55,951 nucleotides of DNA from Microbacterium sp. (GTDB lineage: Bacteria; Actinomycetota; Actinomycetes; Actinomycetales; Microbacteriaceae): positions 1-55,951 of the forward strand of contig QFPM01000017.1 in assembly GCA_003248655.1 (NCBI GenBank). The letters run 5' to 3'. Shown here piece by piece: positions 22,484-29,804 of the stretch. The position numbers and the translations under genes were made by a program. Below the pieces are notes generated by a model. It was given only the letters and a program-made list of their open reading frames with translations. It ran no database searches and had not been told where the DNA came from. Each line of letters begins with the position of its first letter. The first letter of the stretch is position 1.

Positions 22484-23526
22484 CCGACGCGGACCGCGGT
22501 CGAATCGTCTTCGACCGCGTGTCCAAGACGTTCGCTCGTACCACCTCGTCGCGGGGGGCGGCTGACACCGCCGCTCTCCGCGATGTGTCCTTCGAGATTC
22601 CGGGCGGGCGCATCTTCGGCGTCATCGGCTACTCGGGTGCGGGCAAGAGCACACTCATCCGCACGGTGAACGGACTCGAGCAGCCGACATCCGGCCGCGT
22701 CCTCGTCGGCGGCACGGACGTCTCAGCGCTTCGCGGCAGCGCGCTGCGCGCCGCACAGAAGACGACGGGCATGATCTTCCAGCAGTTCAATCTGCTCGAG
22801 ACGGTGCGGGTGCGCGACAACGTCGCCCTCCCGTTGCGCCTGGACGGCGTGGATGCCCGCGAAGCACGCCGCCGCGCCGACGAGGCGCTCGACTTCGTCG
22901 GCCTCGCGGGTAAGGCCGATGCCCACCCGGGCGAACTGTCCGGTGGGCAGAAGCAGCGCGTCGGCATCGCCCGCGCCCTCGTGCGAAACCCCCGCATCCT
23001 GCTCGCCGACGAGGCGACGAGCGCCCTCGATCCGACGACCACGGGCCAGATCATCGAGCTCCTGCGCGACGTCAACCGCACCTACGGCACGACGATCCTC
23101 GTCGTCACGCACGAGATGGAGGTCATCAAAGACCTCGCGGACGAGGTCGCGGTGATGGATGCCGGCGAGGTCGTCGAGCGCGGCTCCGTGCTCGACGTGT
23201 TCGTGCACCCCCAGCAGCAGATCACCCGCGACTTCGTCGGATCGGTCGTGCGGCAGAGCATCCCGGCATCCGTCACTCGCCACCTCGGCTCGAGCGGGCT
23301 GTGGCGCCTGCTTCTGCTCGACGACGAGACCACGCAGCCGCTCATCCACGGGCTGATCACCGAGGTCGGAGTCGAGGTCAACATGCTGCACGCCGACATG
23401 ACCGAGATCCAGAGTCACACCGTCGGCCAGATGATCGTGAAGGTCGATGGCCCGGGCGACCGCGTCGACGCGGCGCGCGCCTACCTTTCCTCGCGCGTCG
23501 TCAGCCTCGAGGAGGTCGCGGCATGA
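22480..23526 (+). CDS. metN: Methionine ABC transporter ATP-binding protein MetN
   Basis: 348 residues. ABC ATPase with Walker A GYSGAGKST at about 51-59, Q-loop FQQFNLLETV, signature LSGGQKQRVGIARAL and Walker B ILLADEATSALD. The C-terminal about 100 residues (from SVTRHLGSSGLWRLLLLDDETTQPLI) form a NIL domain, the methionine-sensing domain through which internal methionine shuts the transporter. GTG start overlaps the metQ stop (GTGA). The long open frame upstream is a metQ shadow. Confidence 0.95.
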   Translation: MTDADRGRIVFDRVSKTFARTTSSRGAADTAALRDVSFEIPGGRIFGVIGYSGAGKSTLIRTVNGLEQPTSGRVLVGGTDVSALRGSALRAAQKTTGMIFQQFNLLETVRVRDNVALPLRLDGVDAREARRRADEALDFVGLAGKADAHPGELSGGQKQRVGIARALVRNPRILLADEATSALDPTTTGQIIELLRDVNRTYGTTILVVTHEMEVIKDLADEVAVMDAGEVVERGSVLDVFVHPQQQITRDFVGSVVRQSIPASVTRHLGSSGLWRLLLLDDETTQPLIHGLITEVGVEVNMLHADMTEIQSHTVGQMIVKVDGPGDRVDAARAYLSSRVVSLEEVAA

Positions 23527-24188
23527 ACGACAGCTTCACTCTGATCACCTCGCAGATGTTCCTCAAAGCGCTCGGCGAGACCCTCACGATGCTCGGGTTC
23601 GGACTCGCGTTCGGATCGATTCTCGGCATCATCATCGGAACCGTTCTCGCGGTGACGAGGACCGGCGGCATCCTGCCCGTTCCGTGGCTCTACACGGTGC
23701 TGGGAACGATCGTGAACGTCATCCGCGCCCTGCCGTTCATCGTGCTGCTCGTCGCGATCCTGCCGTTCACGCGGCTCATCGTCGGCACGTCGATCGGCGT
23801 GTGGGCGGCGATCGTGCCGCTCACGGTGATGATCGCGCCCTACATCGGGCGCCTGGTCGAGAACTCGCTGCTCGAAGTGCCGCGCGGGGTCATCGAGGCC
23901 GCGCGCGCGATGGGCGCGACGCCCGCGCAGATCTTCTGGCGGTTCCTGCTGCCCGAGGCTCGGGGCTCGCTCATCCTCGCCGTGACGATCGCGACGGTCG
24001 GGCTCATCGACGCGTCGGCGATGGCCGGCACCGTCGGCGCGGGCGGCATCGGCGACCTCGCCCTGTCGTACGGCTATCAGCGGTACGACGCGTTCGCGAT
24101 GGTCGTCACCTGTGTCACCCTCGTCGCGCTCGTGATGACGATCCAGTTCGTCGGCAACGCGCTCGCGCGCCGGTATCGGAGGCGCTGA
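23523..24188 (+). CDS. metI: Methionine ABC transporter permease MetI
   Basis: 221 residues, five predicted membrane helices. The permease coupling loop reads VPRGVIEAARAMGATPAQIFWRFLLPEARG (EAA-type motif). Starts MNDSFTLITSQMFLKALGETLTML, where ATG overlaps the metN stop (ATGA). Together with MetQ and MetN it completes the importer. Confidence 0.95.
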   Translation: MNDSFTLITSQMFLKALGETLTMLGFGLAFGSILGIIIGTVLAVTRTGGILPVPWLYTVLGTIVNVIRALPFIVLLVAILPFTRLIVGTSIGVWAAIVPLTVMIAPYIGRLVENSLLEVPRGVIEAARAMGATPAQIFWRFLLPEARGSLILAVTIATVGLIDASAMAGTVGAGGIGDLALSYGYQRYDAFAMVVTCVTLVALVMTIQFVGNALARRYRRR

Positions 24189-25364
24189 GTGGTGCAGTTC
24201 ACCCCCGCCGAGCGCGTGCGCGCCCTGCCGCAGAACTTCTGGGCGGCGATGGATGCCGACATCCACCGCCTCGCCGGAACGGACGGCCCCCGCATCATCG
24301 ACCTGTCGAAGGGAAACCCCGACCTGCCCACGCCCGAGCGAATCGTCCGCACGATGCAGCGCGAGGTCGCCGACCCGGTCAACCACCGGTATCCGTCATC
24401 GGCCGCGCGCACCGCGGTGCGGGCGGCGATCGCTCGGCGCTACCGCGATGACCACGGTGTCACGGTCGACCCCGACGGCGAGGTGGCGATCTTCCACGGG
24501 TCGCACGAGGCGATCATCGCGTCGGTGCTCGCGATCGCCGACCCCGGCGCGGCGGTCCTCCTTCCCGATCCCGGCTACCCGATCTACCGGTCGGCGGCGG
24601 GATTCGCCGGCGCGCGGATCGAGACGGTGCCGCTCGTCGCGCCGACATATCAACCGGATGCCGGGGTGCTCGACGGCATCGACACGGCGGCCGCGCTGAT
24701 CCTGAACTACCCGAACAACCCCACGGGAGCGCTCGCGACCCGGCAGACGTTCGAGTCGGCGATCTCGTTCGCCGGTCGCACGGGCGCCGCGTTCATCCAT
24801 GACTTCGCGTACTCGTCGCTCGGGTTCGACGGGCGACGACCGCTGTCGGCGCTCGCCGTCGACCCGAGTCTCGAGGTGACGGTGGAGCTGCAGACGCTGT
24901 CGAAGACGTACTCGATGGCAGGATGGCGCTTCGGCTTCGCGGCGGGGAACGCATCGCTCATCGCGGCGATGCGCCGCTATCAGTCCCACGCGTTCTCGAC
25001 GATGTTCGGCGCAATGCAAGAGACGGCGGCCGACGCTCTCGGTGGCGACCAGTCCGCGGCAGTCGAGCTGGTCGAGGTCTATGAGCGCCGACGCGACCTC
25101 GTGGTGGCGGGGCTGGAGCGGCTCGGATGGGAGGTCGTCCGCCCCGAGGGCACGTTCTTCGTCTGGGCGAAAGCGCCGGGCGGCGACGCGGTGGCGTTCG
25201 CCGAGCAGCTACGCGAGCGCGCACGGGTTGCGGTCGCCCCGGGCGACGGGTTCGGCGCGCTAGGCCGCGGCTACGTGAGACTTGCACTCGTCGAAGATGA
25301 GGCCACACTGGCAGAGACGATCGAACGCCTTGCCGCGTTCGGGACAGGAGAATCCCATGGCTGA
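24189..25364 (+). CDS. PLP-dependent class I/II aminotransferase in the methionine-luxS operon
   Basis: 391 residues, fold type I. PLP lysine is in TLSKTYSMAGWRFGF (Lys239); YPNNPTGA and the HDFAYSSLGFDG cofactor-binding segments are clear. The last pattern is typical of the AlaC / LL-diaminopimelate-aminotransferase-like group, not of the MalY/PatB C-S lyases. It starts one base after the metI stop and ends 8 bases inside luxS. The context suggests it makes or recycles methionine through its keto acid, as the last step of sulfur salvage, but alanine or other amino acids remain possible. Confidence 0.85.
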   Translation: MVQFTPAERVRALPQNFWAAMDADIHRLAGTDGPRIIDLSKGNPDLPTPERIVRTMQREVADPVNHRYPSSAARTAVRAAIARRYRDDHGVTVDPDGEVAIFHGSHEAIIASVLAIADPGAAVLLPDPGYPIYRSAAGFAGARIETVPLVAPTYQPDAGVLDGIDTAAALILNYPNNPTGALATRQTFESAISFAGRTGAAFIHDFAYSSLGFDGRRPLSALAVDPSLEVTVELQTLSKTYSMAGWRFGFAAGNASLIAAMRRYQSHAFSTMFGAMQETAADALGGDQSAAVELVEVYERRRDLVVAGLERLGWEVVRPEGTFFVWAKAPGGDAVAFAEQLRERARVAVAPGDGFGALGRGYVRLALVEDEATLAETIERLAAFGTGESHG

Positions 25365-25818
25365 GATCGAGAGCTTCCAGCTCGACCACACGCGCGTGAC
25401 CGCGCCCTACGTGCGCCTCATCGGAGTCGAGCACGGCCCCGCCGGCGACGCGATCACGAACTTCGACGTGAGGTTCGTGCAGCCGAACGTGCAGGAGATT
25501 CCGACCGCCGGCATCCATACCCTCGAGCACCTGCTCGCGTCGCTGTTGCGCGATCGGATCGGCGGGGTCATTGACATCTCGCCGTTCGGCTGCCGCACCG
25601 GTTTCCACCTGCTGATGTGGGGCGAGCCGGAGGTGACCGACGTCATCGCCGCGCTCAGCGACTCACTGAGCTTCATCGCCGACGAGGCGACCGAGGAAGA
25701 CATCCCCGGTGTCTCGGCGATCGAATGCGGCAACTACCGTGACCACTCGCTGCACACGGCCCGCGAGTGGGCGACGGTCGTTCTGGATGCCGGGATCAGC
25801 CCCGACCCATTCCGCTGA
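25357..25818 (+). CDS. luxS: S-ribosylhomocysteine lyase LuxS
   Basis: 153 residues. Cleaves S-ribosylhomocysteine to homocysteine and DPD, the precursor of AI-2. The metal site HTLEH (His54, Glu57, His58), the catalytic Cys79 in GCRTGFH and the ending AIECGNYRDHSLHTAREW are complete. ATG 25357 has AGGAG upstream and overlaps the aminotransferase stop. A longer frame from 25282 is not supported. Placed last in the methionine uptake operon, it probably serves sulfur recycling; signalling by AI-2 is possible but not shown. Confidence 0.95.
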   Translation: MAEIESFQLDHTRVTAPYVRLIGVEHGPAGDAITNFDVRFVQPNVQEIPTAGIHTLEHLLASLLRDRIGGVIDISPFGCRTGFHLLMWGEPEVTDVIAALSDSLSFIADEATEEDIPGVSAIECGNYRDHSLHTAREWATVVLDAGISPDPFR

Positions 25819-26394
25819 TCAGGCGTCGGGCGCGCGCAGCGGGTCGTCGGCAACCCACAGTTCGTCGTCGGCGCGCAGCGTCTGCCAGGCGGCGTAGAGG
25901 ACGCCCGCGGCCGCGGCCACGCCGAGGAGGATCGCGATGACACCGCCCGCTCCGATGCCACTCTTTGCGGGAGCGGTCGGGATCGTGAGCTGCTTCGTCG
26001 CCTTCTTGCCGTACTTGTCAGCCTTCTTCTGGAGTGCGGCGAGGTCGAGCGAGCCGAAGCCGCGCCCGGCGGCGAGGTCTGCGCGCTTCTCGCTCGCGGC
26101 ATCCCACACGCTCAGCGCCGAGCCGATGACGGCACCGGCCGCGGGCACGAGCTTGTCGTTGTAGACCTTCTTCGAGGTCTGCACGCCCTGGTTCACGTAC
26201 GGAGCGGCGTACTTCTCGTAGGTGTGCTGCACCGTCGGGACGACCTGCTCACGGTTGTAATGACCGAGCTGGCGGCCCGCTTCGCGGGCGACGTTGCCAG
26301 CCTCGCCGAGCAGAACCTGCTGCGACTCCCACAGCGTGTTCGCCTGCTTCTGAAGCTTGCGGAGTTCCTTCTTGCGCTTGCGGCTGAGGCTCAC
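25819..26394 (-). CDS. Actinobacterial membrane protein with basic N-terminus, function unknown
   Basis: 191 residues. Very basic start (SLSRKRKKELRKLQKQANTLW), a long amphipathic middle region (VLLGEAGNVAREAGRQLGHYNREQVVPTV) with repeated tyrosines, and one membrane helix near the C-terminus (GVIAILLGVAAAAGVLYAAW) followed by an acidic tail. I do not recognise a named family, though similar helical proteins are common beside the PPIase in this group. GTG 26394 has GGGAGGG upstream. A longer frame covering the PPIase antisense is spurious. Stop abuts the luxS stop (convergent). Confidence 0.75.
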   Translation of the reverse strand: MSLSRKRKKELRKLQKQANTLWESQQVLLGEAGNVAREAGRQLGHYNREQVVPTVQHTYEKYAAPYVNQGVQTSKKVYNDKLVPAAGAVIGSALSVWDAASEKRADLAAGRGFGSLDLAALQKKADKYGKKATKQLTIPTAPAKSGIGAGGVIAILLGVAAAAGVLYAAWQTLRADDELWVADDPLRAPDA

Positions 26395-26462
26395 GGGGCC
26401 CTCCCTGGGTAGGTTTCTCTCCATCTTGCCAGACACGGCCGAGGGCGCGAGGGGTTGACAAC

Positions 26463-26471
26463 TGGGATAAT
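26463..26471 (+). promoter_or_regulatory. Extended -10 element before the peptidyl-prolyl isomerase
   Basis: TGG followed by GATAAT, an extended -10, with the -10 hexamer ending 7 bases before the ATG at 26479. No Shine-Dalgarno precedes the ATG, so a leaderless transcript is likely. It is also the reason to prefer ATG 26479 to the TTG at 26455. Confidence 0.55.
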
Positions 26472-26478
26472 GCTTAGC

Positions 26479-27036
26479 ATGCCGATCCACACCGCTGTCG
26501 CCACCATCCACACGAACCACGGCGACATCGTCGTGAACCTCTTCGGAGACCACGCTCCGCGCACCGTCAAGAACTTCACGGGCCTCTCCGACGGCTCGCA
26601 GGAGTGGACCCACCCGGCGACGGGAGGGCCCGGCGAGGGCGCGCTCTACACGGACGTCATCTTCCACCGCATCATCCCGAACTTCATGATCCAGGGCGGC
26701 GACCCGCTCGGTCAGGGCGTCGGCGGACCGGGCTACAACTTCGACGACGAGATCCACCCCGAGCTGAACTTCAACGCTCCCTACATCCTCGCGATGGCCA
26801 ACGCGGGCCTTCGCCGCAACGCGATCACGGGCAAGGCCGAGGGAACGAACGGCTCGCAGTTCTTCATCACGACAGACCCGACGCCGTGGCTGCAGGGCAA
26901 GCACACGATCTTCGGCGAGGTCGCCGACGATGCCTCGCGCGCCGTGGTCGACGAGATTGCCGCGGTCCGCACGGGCGCGGGCGACCGCCCGATCGAGCCG
27001 GTCGTGATCAGCTCGATCGACATCGCAGACGCCTGA
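26479..27036 (+). CDS. Peptidyl-prolyl cis-trans isomerase, cyclophilin type
   Basis: 185 residues, cytosolic. Cyclophilin core: VIFHRIIPNFMIQGGDP with the catalytic Arg and GTNGSQFFITTDPTPWLQGKHTIFGEV. It speeds proline isomerisation in protein folding. Starts MPIHTAVATIHTNHGDI. An 18-residue insert around WTHPATGGPGEGALY is usual for actinobacterial PpiA/B. The rhomboid gene follows after 7 bases and may be co-transcribed. Confidence 0.95.
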   Translation: MPIHTAVATIHTNHGDIVVNLFGDHAPRTVKNFTGLSDGSQEWTHPATGGPGEGALYTDVIFHRIIPNFMIQGGDPLGQGVGGPGYNFDDEIHPELNFNAPYILAMANAGLRRNAITGKAEGTNGSQFFITTDPTPWLQGKHTIFGEVADDASRAVVDEIAAVRTGAGDRPIEPVVISSIDIADA

Positions 27037-27043
27037 CCGGCGC

Positions 27044-27898
27044 GTGACCGACGCCGCCTTCCGGTCGAACCCGGACAACTTCTGCTACCGGCATCCCGAT
27101 CGGCAGAGCTTTGTGCTCTGCCAGCGGTGCCTGCGCACGATCTGTCCCGAATGCCAGACACCGCTGCCGGTCGGCGTCATCTGCCCCGAGTGCCTCGCCG
27201 AGCAGCGCGGCCAGCAGAAGCAGCAGCATGCCGCGATGGTGACGCGGATGCCGCGGCGCCGCGCCGTGCGCTCCGACGTACCCGTCGTGACGTACACGCT
27301 CATCGGGATCACGAGCTTCTTCTACCTGATCGGGCTGATCCCCGAGTTCGGTGATGTCGTGCGCGGGTACCTCGTGTTCCGCGGCCAGCTCGCCTACGTA
27401 CAGCCCTGGCGACTGATCACCGTGACGCTCGTGCATGCGAGCATCTGGCACATCGTGCTGAACATGCTCGCGCTGTGGGCGCTCGGACGCTCGCTCGAGC
27501 CGTTGCTGGGTCGCACCCGTTTCCTCACGCTCTACCTGCTGAGCGCCCTCGGCGGGTCGGTGCTCACCACCCTGCTCGCGCCGACGATCTGGGTCGTCGG
27601 CGCGTCCGGAGCCGTGTGGGGTCTGCTCGGCGCGATGTTCGTGATCGGCCGGCACCTCGGCGCCAACGTCACGGCGATCGCGATCCTGCTGGGACTCAAC
27701 CTGGTGCTGACGTTCCTCCCCGGATCGGGCATCGCGTGGCAGGCGCACATCGGCGGCGGGCTCGTCGGAGCGCTCATCGGCCTGATCTTCTCGCGCACGC
27801 GGGCCGCGCGTCAGCGGCGCACGCAGGTGTGGCTGCTCATCGCGGTCGGCGTCGGATTGCTGGCTCTGCTCGCCGTTCCGCTCTTCCTGTACCGCTAG
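27044..27898 (+). CDS. Rhomboid family intramembrane serine protease with N-terminal zinc-ribbon-like domain
   Basis: 284 residues. Residues 1-60 contain four C-x-x-C or C/H pairs (FCYRH, LCQRC, ICPEC, ICPEC), a B-box-like zinc-binding module. Six or seven membrane helices follow. The catalytic Ser188 is in GASGAVWG and the catalytic His235 in WQAHIGG; the HASIWHIVLNMLALW helix carries the HxxxN oxyanion motif. It cuts membrane proteins within or near the membrane; substrates unknown. GTG at 27044. Confidence 0.92.
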   Translation: MTDAAFRSNPDNFCYRHPDRQSFVLCQRCLRTICPECQTPLPVGVICPECLAEQRGQQKQQHAAMVTRMPRRRAVRSDVPVVTYTLIGITSFFYLIGLIPEFGDVVRGYLVFRGQLAYVQPWRLITVTLVHASIWHIVLNMLALWALGRSLEPLLGRTRFLTLYLLSALGGSVLTTLLAPTIWVVGASGAVWGLLGAMFVIGRHLGANVTAIAILLGLNLVLTFLPGSGIAWQAHIGGGLVGALIGLIFSRTRAARQRRTQVWLLIAVGVGLLALLAVPLFLYR

Positions 27899-27925
27899 TT
27901 ATCCACAATCCCATCCACAGATGGG
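27899..27925. other. Perfect DnaA box plus hairpin after the rhomboid gene
   Basis: TTATCCACA at 27899-27907 starts right after the rhomboid stop. It is followed by a hairpin CCCATC/GATGGG (27910-27915 and 27920-27925, loop CACA). The hairpin may be a weak terminator. The box is 22 kb from oriC and could bind DnaA, but a single box this size is also expected by chance now and then. Confidence 0.5.
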
Positions 27926-27946
27926 GATGAATTACACGCGTGTCAT

Positions 27947-28186
27947 TCAGCGCCAGCGGGTCGTCATCAGGAAGCCGACGAAGGCGATGCCGAAGCCGAT
28001 GACGAGGTTCCACCCCTGGATGCCGGGAATCGGCAGCGCCTGGCCGCTGAGGTAGAAGACGATGACCCAGAGGAGGCCGAGGATCATCAGGCCGAGCATG
28101 ATCGGCTTGAACCACACGGGGTTGGGTGCGACACCGCCCTCAGAGCGCTCAGTGAGGTTCTCGTCGTCGTTGCCAGAACGTGCCAT
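27947..28186 (-). CDS. crgA: Cell division protein CrgA
   Basis: 79 residues with two membrane helices (FKPIMLGLMILGLLWVIVFYL and NLVIGFGIAFVGFLMTT) and the family end TTRWR. CrgA is an actinobacterial divisome protein that recruits or stabilises PbpB/FtsI and FtsZ partners. A TAGAAT box on the minus strand (28193-28198) ends 6 bases before the ATG, so it is leaderless. Its place near sortase, pknB and the origin is conserved in actinobacteria. Confidence 0.96.
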   Translation of the reverse strand: MARSGNDDENLTERSEGGVAPNPVWFKPIMLGLMILGLLWVIVFYLSGQALPIPGIQGWNLVIGFGIAFVGFLMTTRWR

Positions 28187-28240
28187 GCCGCGATTCTACC
28201 TGCCAGCCGCGGCACAGCCACGCTGTGGGAGAATCCGGGT

Positions 28241-28996
28241 ATGGGGACCGATGAGACGCCTGCCCGGCCGCGCCGTCGCGCGTCGGTCACGGGTGTCATC
28301 GGTGAGCTCCTGATCACCGCCGGCGTCGTCGCGCTTCTGTACGTCTCGTGGCAGCTCTGGGTGGGCGACTGGATCATCGGGTCGGAGAAGCATCAGGAAG
28401 CCAGCGCGCTGTCGCAGAGCTGGCGGGATGCCGAGCCGACGACCCCCGCGCCGACGCCCAGCGAGAGCGGCGATCCGGTCATCCCGGTGATGGCACAGCC
28501 CGATCATGCGGTGCCGTTCGGGGTCATGTTCGTGCCGCGCTTCGGGCCTCAGTGGCAGTTCACGATCGCGGTCGGCACGACGCGCAAAGACATCCTCGAT
28601 AAGGGCGAGATCGGCCACTATCCCGACACGGCGATGCCGGGCGGGGTCGGCAACACCGTCTACGCAGCCCACCGCTGGACGTCGGGCGCTCCGTTCGACC
28701 CCATCGACAAGCTCGTGATCGGCGACGCGATCGTCGTGCAGACGCAGGATGGCTGGTACACCTACCGCTTCCGCTCGATCGAGTACGTCCAGGCCTCGCA
28801 GGTCGAGGTGCTGTTGCCCGTCCCGCAGCAGGTCGGGGTCGCCCCCGACGGCCGGTACCTGACACTCACGAGCTGCGCGCCGAAACTCAACATGCTCGAG
28901 CGCATCATCGCGTACGCGGTCTTCGAGAGCTTCACTCCGACCGCCGACGGTCCGCCCGACTCGCTTGAGGCGCCGACCTCCGAGGCGGCGGCCTGA
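28241..28996 (+). CDS. Class E sortase
   Basis: 251 residues. One N-terminal membrane helix (GVIGELLITAGVVALLYVSWQLWV), a proline-rich linker, then the sortase beta-barrel. Catalytic His144 is in YAAHRWTSG and Cys212 in TLTSC, with the TLTSC form of class E. It transfers surface proteins bearing an LAXTG-like signal to the peptidoglycan; no such substrate gene is in this window. Shine-Dalgarno GGGAGAA lies upstream of ATG 28241. The next gene begins at the stop. Confidence 0.93.
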   Translation: MGTDETPARPRRRASVTGVIGELLITAGVVALLYVSWQLWVGDWIIGSEKHQEASALSQSWRDAEPTTPAPTPSESGDPVIPVMAQPDHAVPFGVMFVPRFGPQWQFTIAVGTTRKDILDKGEIGHYPDTAMPGGVGNTVYAAHRWTSGAPFDPIDKLVIGDAIVVQTQDGWYTYRFRSIEYVQASQVEVLLPVPQQVGVAPDGRYLTLTSCAPKLNMLERIIAYAVFESFTPTADGPPDSLEAPTSEAAA

Positions 28997-29154
28997 TGTA
29001 CGGGGCACTGTGGCGCATCCTCCCCGGCCCCGCATGGCTGCGGGTGCTGATCCTCCTCGCGCTCGCCGCCGCCGTCCTCTACGGCCTGTTCTGGTACGTC
29101 TTCCCGTGGGCGTCGCAGTTCATCACCCCGCAGGATTCCACGGTCGGTGGCTGA
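28996..29154 (+). CDS. Small single-span membrane protein between sortase and pabA-like gene
   Basis: 52 residues, too short for many gene callers. It starts MYGALWRILPGPAWLRVL, then one membrane helix (LILLALAAAVLYGLFWYVF), and ends TPQDSTVGG. ATG overlaps the sortase stop and its own end overlaps the next start by 8 bases. Function unknown, but position and coupling suggest it is a real part of this operon. Confidence 0.75.
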   Translation: MYGALWRILPGPAWLRVLILLALAAAVLYGLFWYVFPWASQFITPQDSTVGG

Positions 29155-29782
29155 CCGCATCCTCGTCGTGGACAACCACGACAGCTTCGTGCACACGCTC
29201 GTCGGCTATCTGCACGAGCTGGGCGCGGCGGCGACGATCGTCGAAGCGGATGCCGTCAACGACGCCCGCGCTGCGCTCGACGGCGTCTCGGGCGTGCTGA
29301 TCTCGCCCGGCCCCGGGACGCCCGAAGCCGCCGGCGCCTCGATCGAGGTCGTGCGTGCCGCGGCGGATGCCCGCGTGCCGCTTCTCGGTGTGTGCCTCGG
29401 CCATCAGGCGCTCGCGGCCGCTTTCGGCGCGCGAGTGTCGGAGGCGCCGGAGCTGATGCACGGGCTGACGAGCGAGGTGTTCCACGACGGCGACGCGCTG
29501 TTCGCTGGCATCCCGTCGCCGTTCCTCGCGACGCGGTACCACTCGCTCGCGGTCGAGCCCGGCACGCTCCCCGCGGCGCTGCGCGTGACCGCGCGAACCG
29601 AGTCGGGCGTGATCATGGCGTTGGCACACCGCACGCTGCCCCTGTGGGGTGTGCAGTTCCACCCCGAGGCGGTGCTCACCGAGGGTGGGTATCGGATGCT
29701 CGGCAACTGGCTCGAGGGCGTCGGAGTCGCGGGTGCTGCCGCCCGCGGTGCGCTGTTGAGCCCGCACCGCACGCTCGCCTGA
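29147..29782 (+). CDS. pabA: Type 1 glutamine amidotransferase, PabA/TrpG type
   Basis: 211 residues. Triad visible: Cys in GVCLGHQAL and His/Glu in VQFHPEAVLTEGG; starts ILVVDNHDSFVHTLVGYLHELG. It supplies ammonia to a chorismate-using synthase for folate (PabB) or tryptophan (TrpE); which one cannot be told, because no partner is nearby. In actinobacteria this copy beside pknB is usually called pabA. GTG 29147, within the end of the small membrane protein gene. Confidence 0.85.
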   Translation: MADRILVVDNHDSFVHTLVGYLHELGAAATIVEADAVNDARAALDGVSGVLISPGPGTPEAAGASIEVVRAAADARVPLLGVCLGHQALAAAFGARVSEAPELMHGLTSEVFHDGDALFAGIPSPFLATRYHSLAVEPGTLPAALRVTARTESGVIMALAHRTLPLWGVQFHPEAVLTEGGYRMLGNWLEGVGVAGAAARGALLSPHRTLA

Positions 29783-29804
29783 CGGCGCGCTGGCTGCCGT
29801 TGAC

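Noticed and set aside
26455..26460. TTGACA as a -35 box for the PPIase gene
   Set aside because: The only good -10 (GATAAT at 26466) is 5 bases away, far too close for a -35/-10 pair. The extended -10 explains the promoter better.
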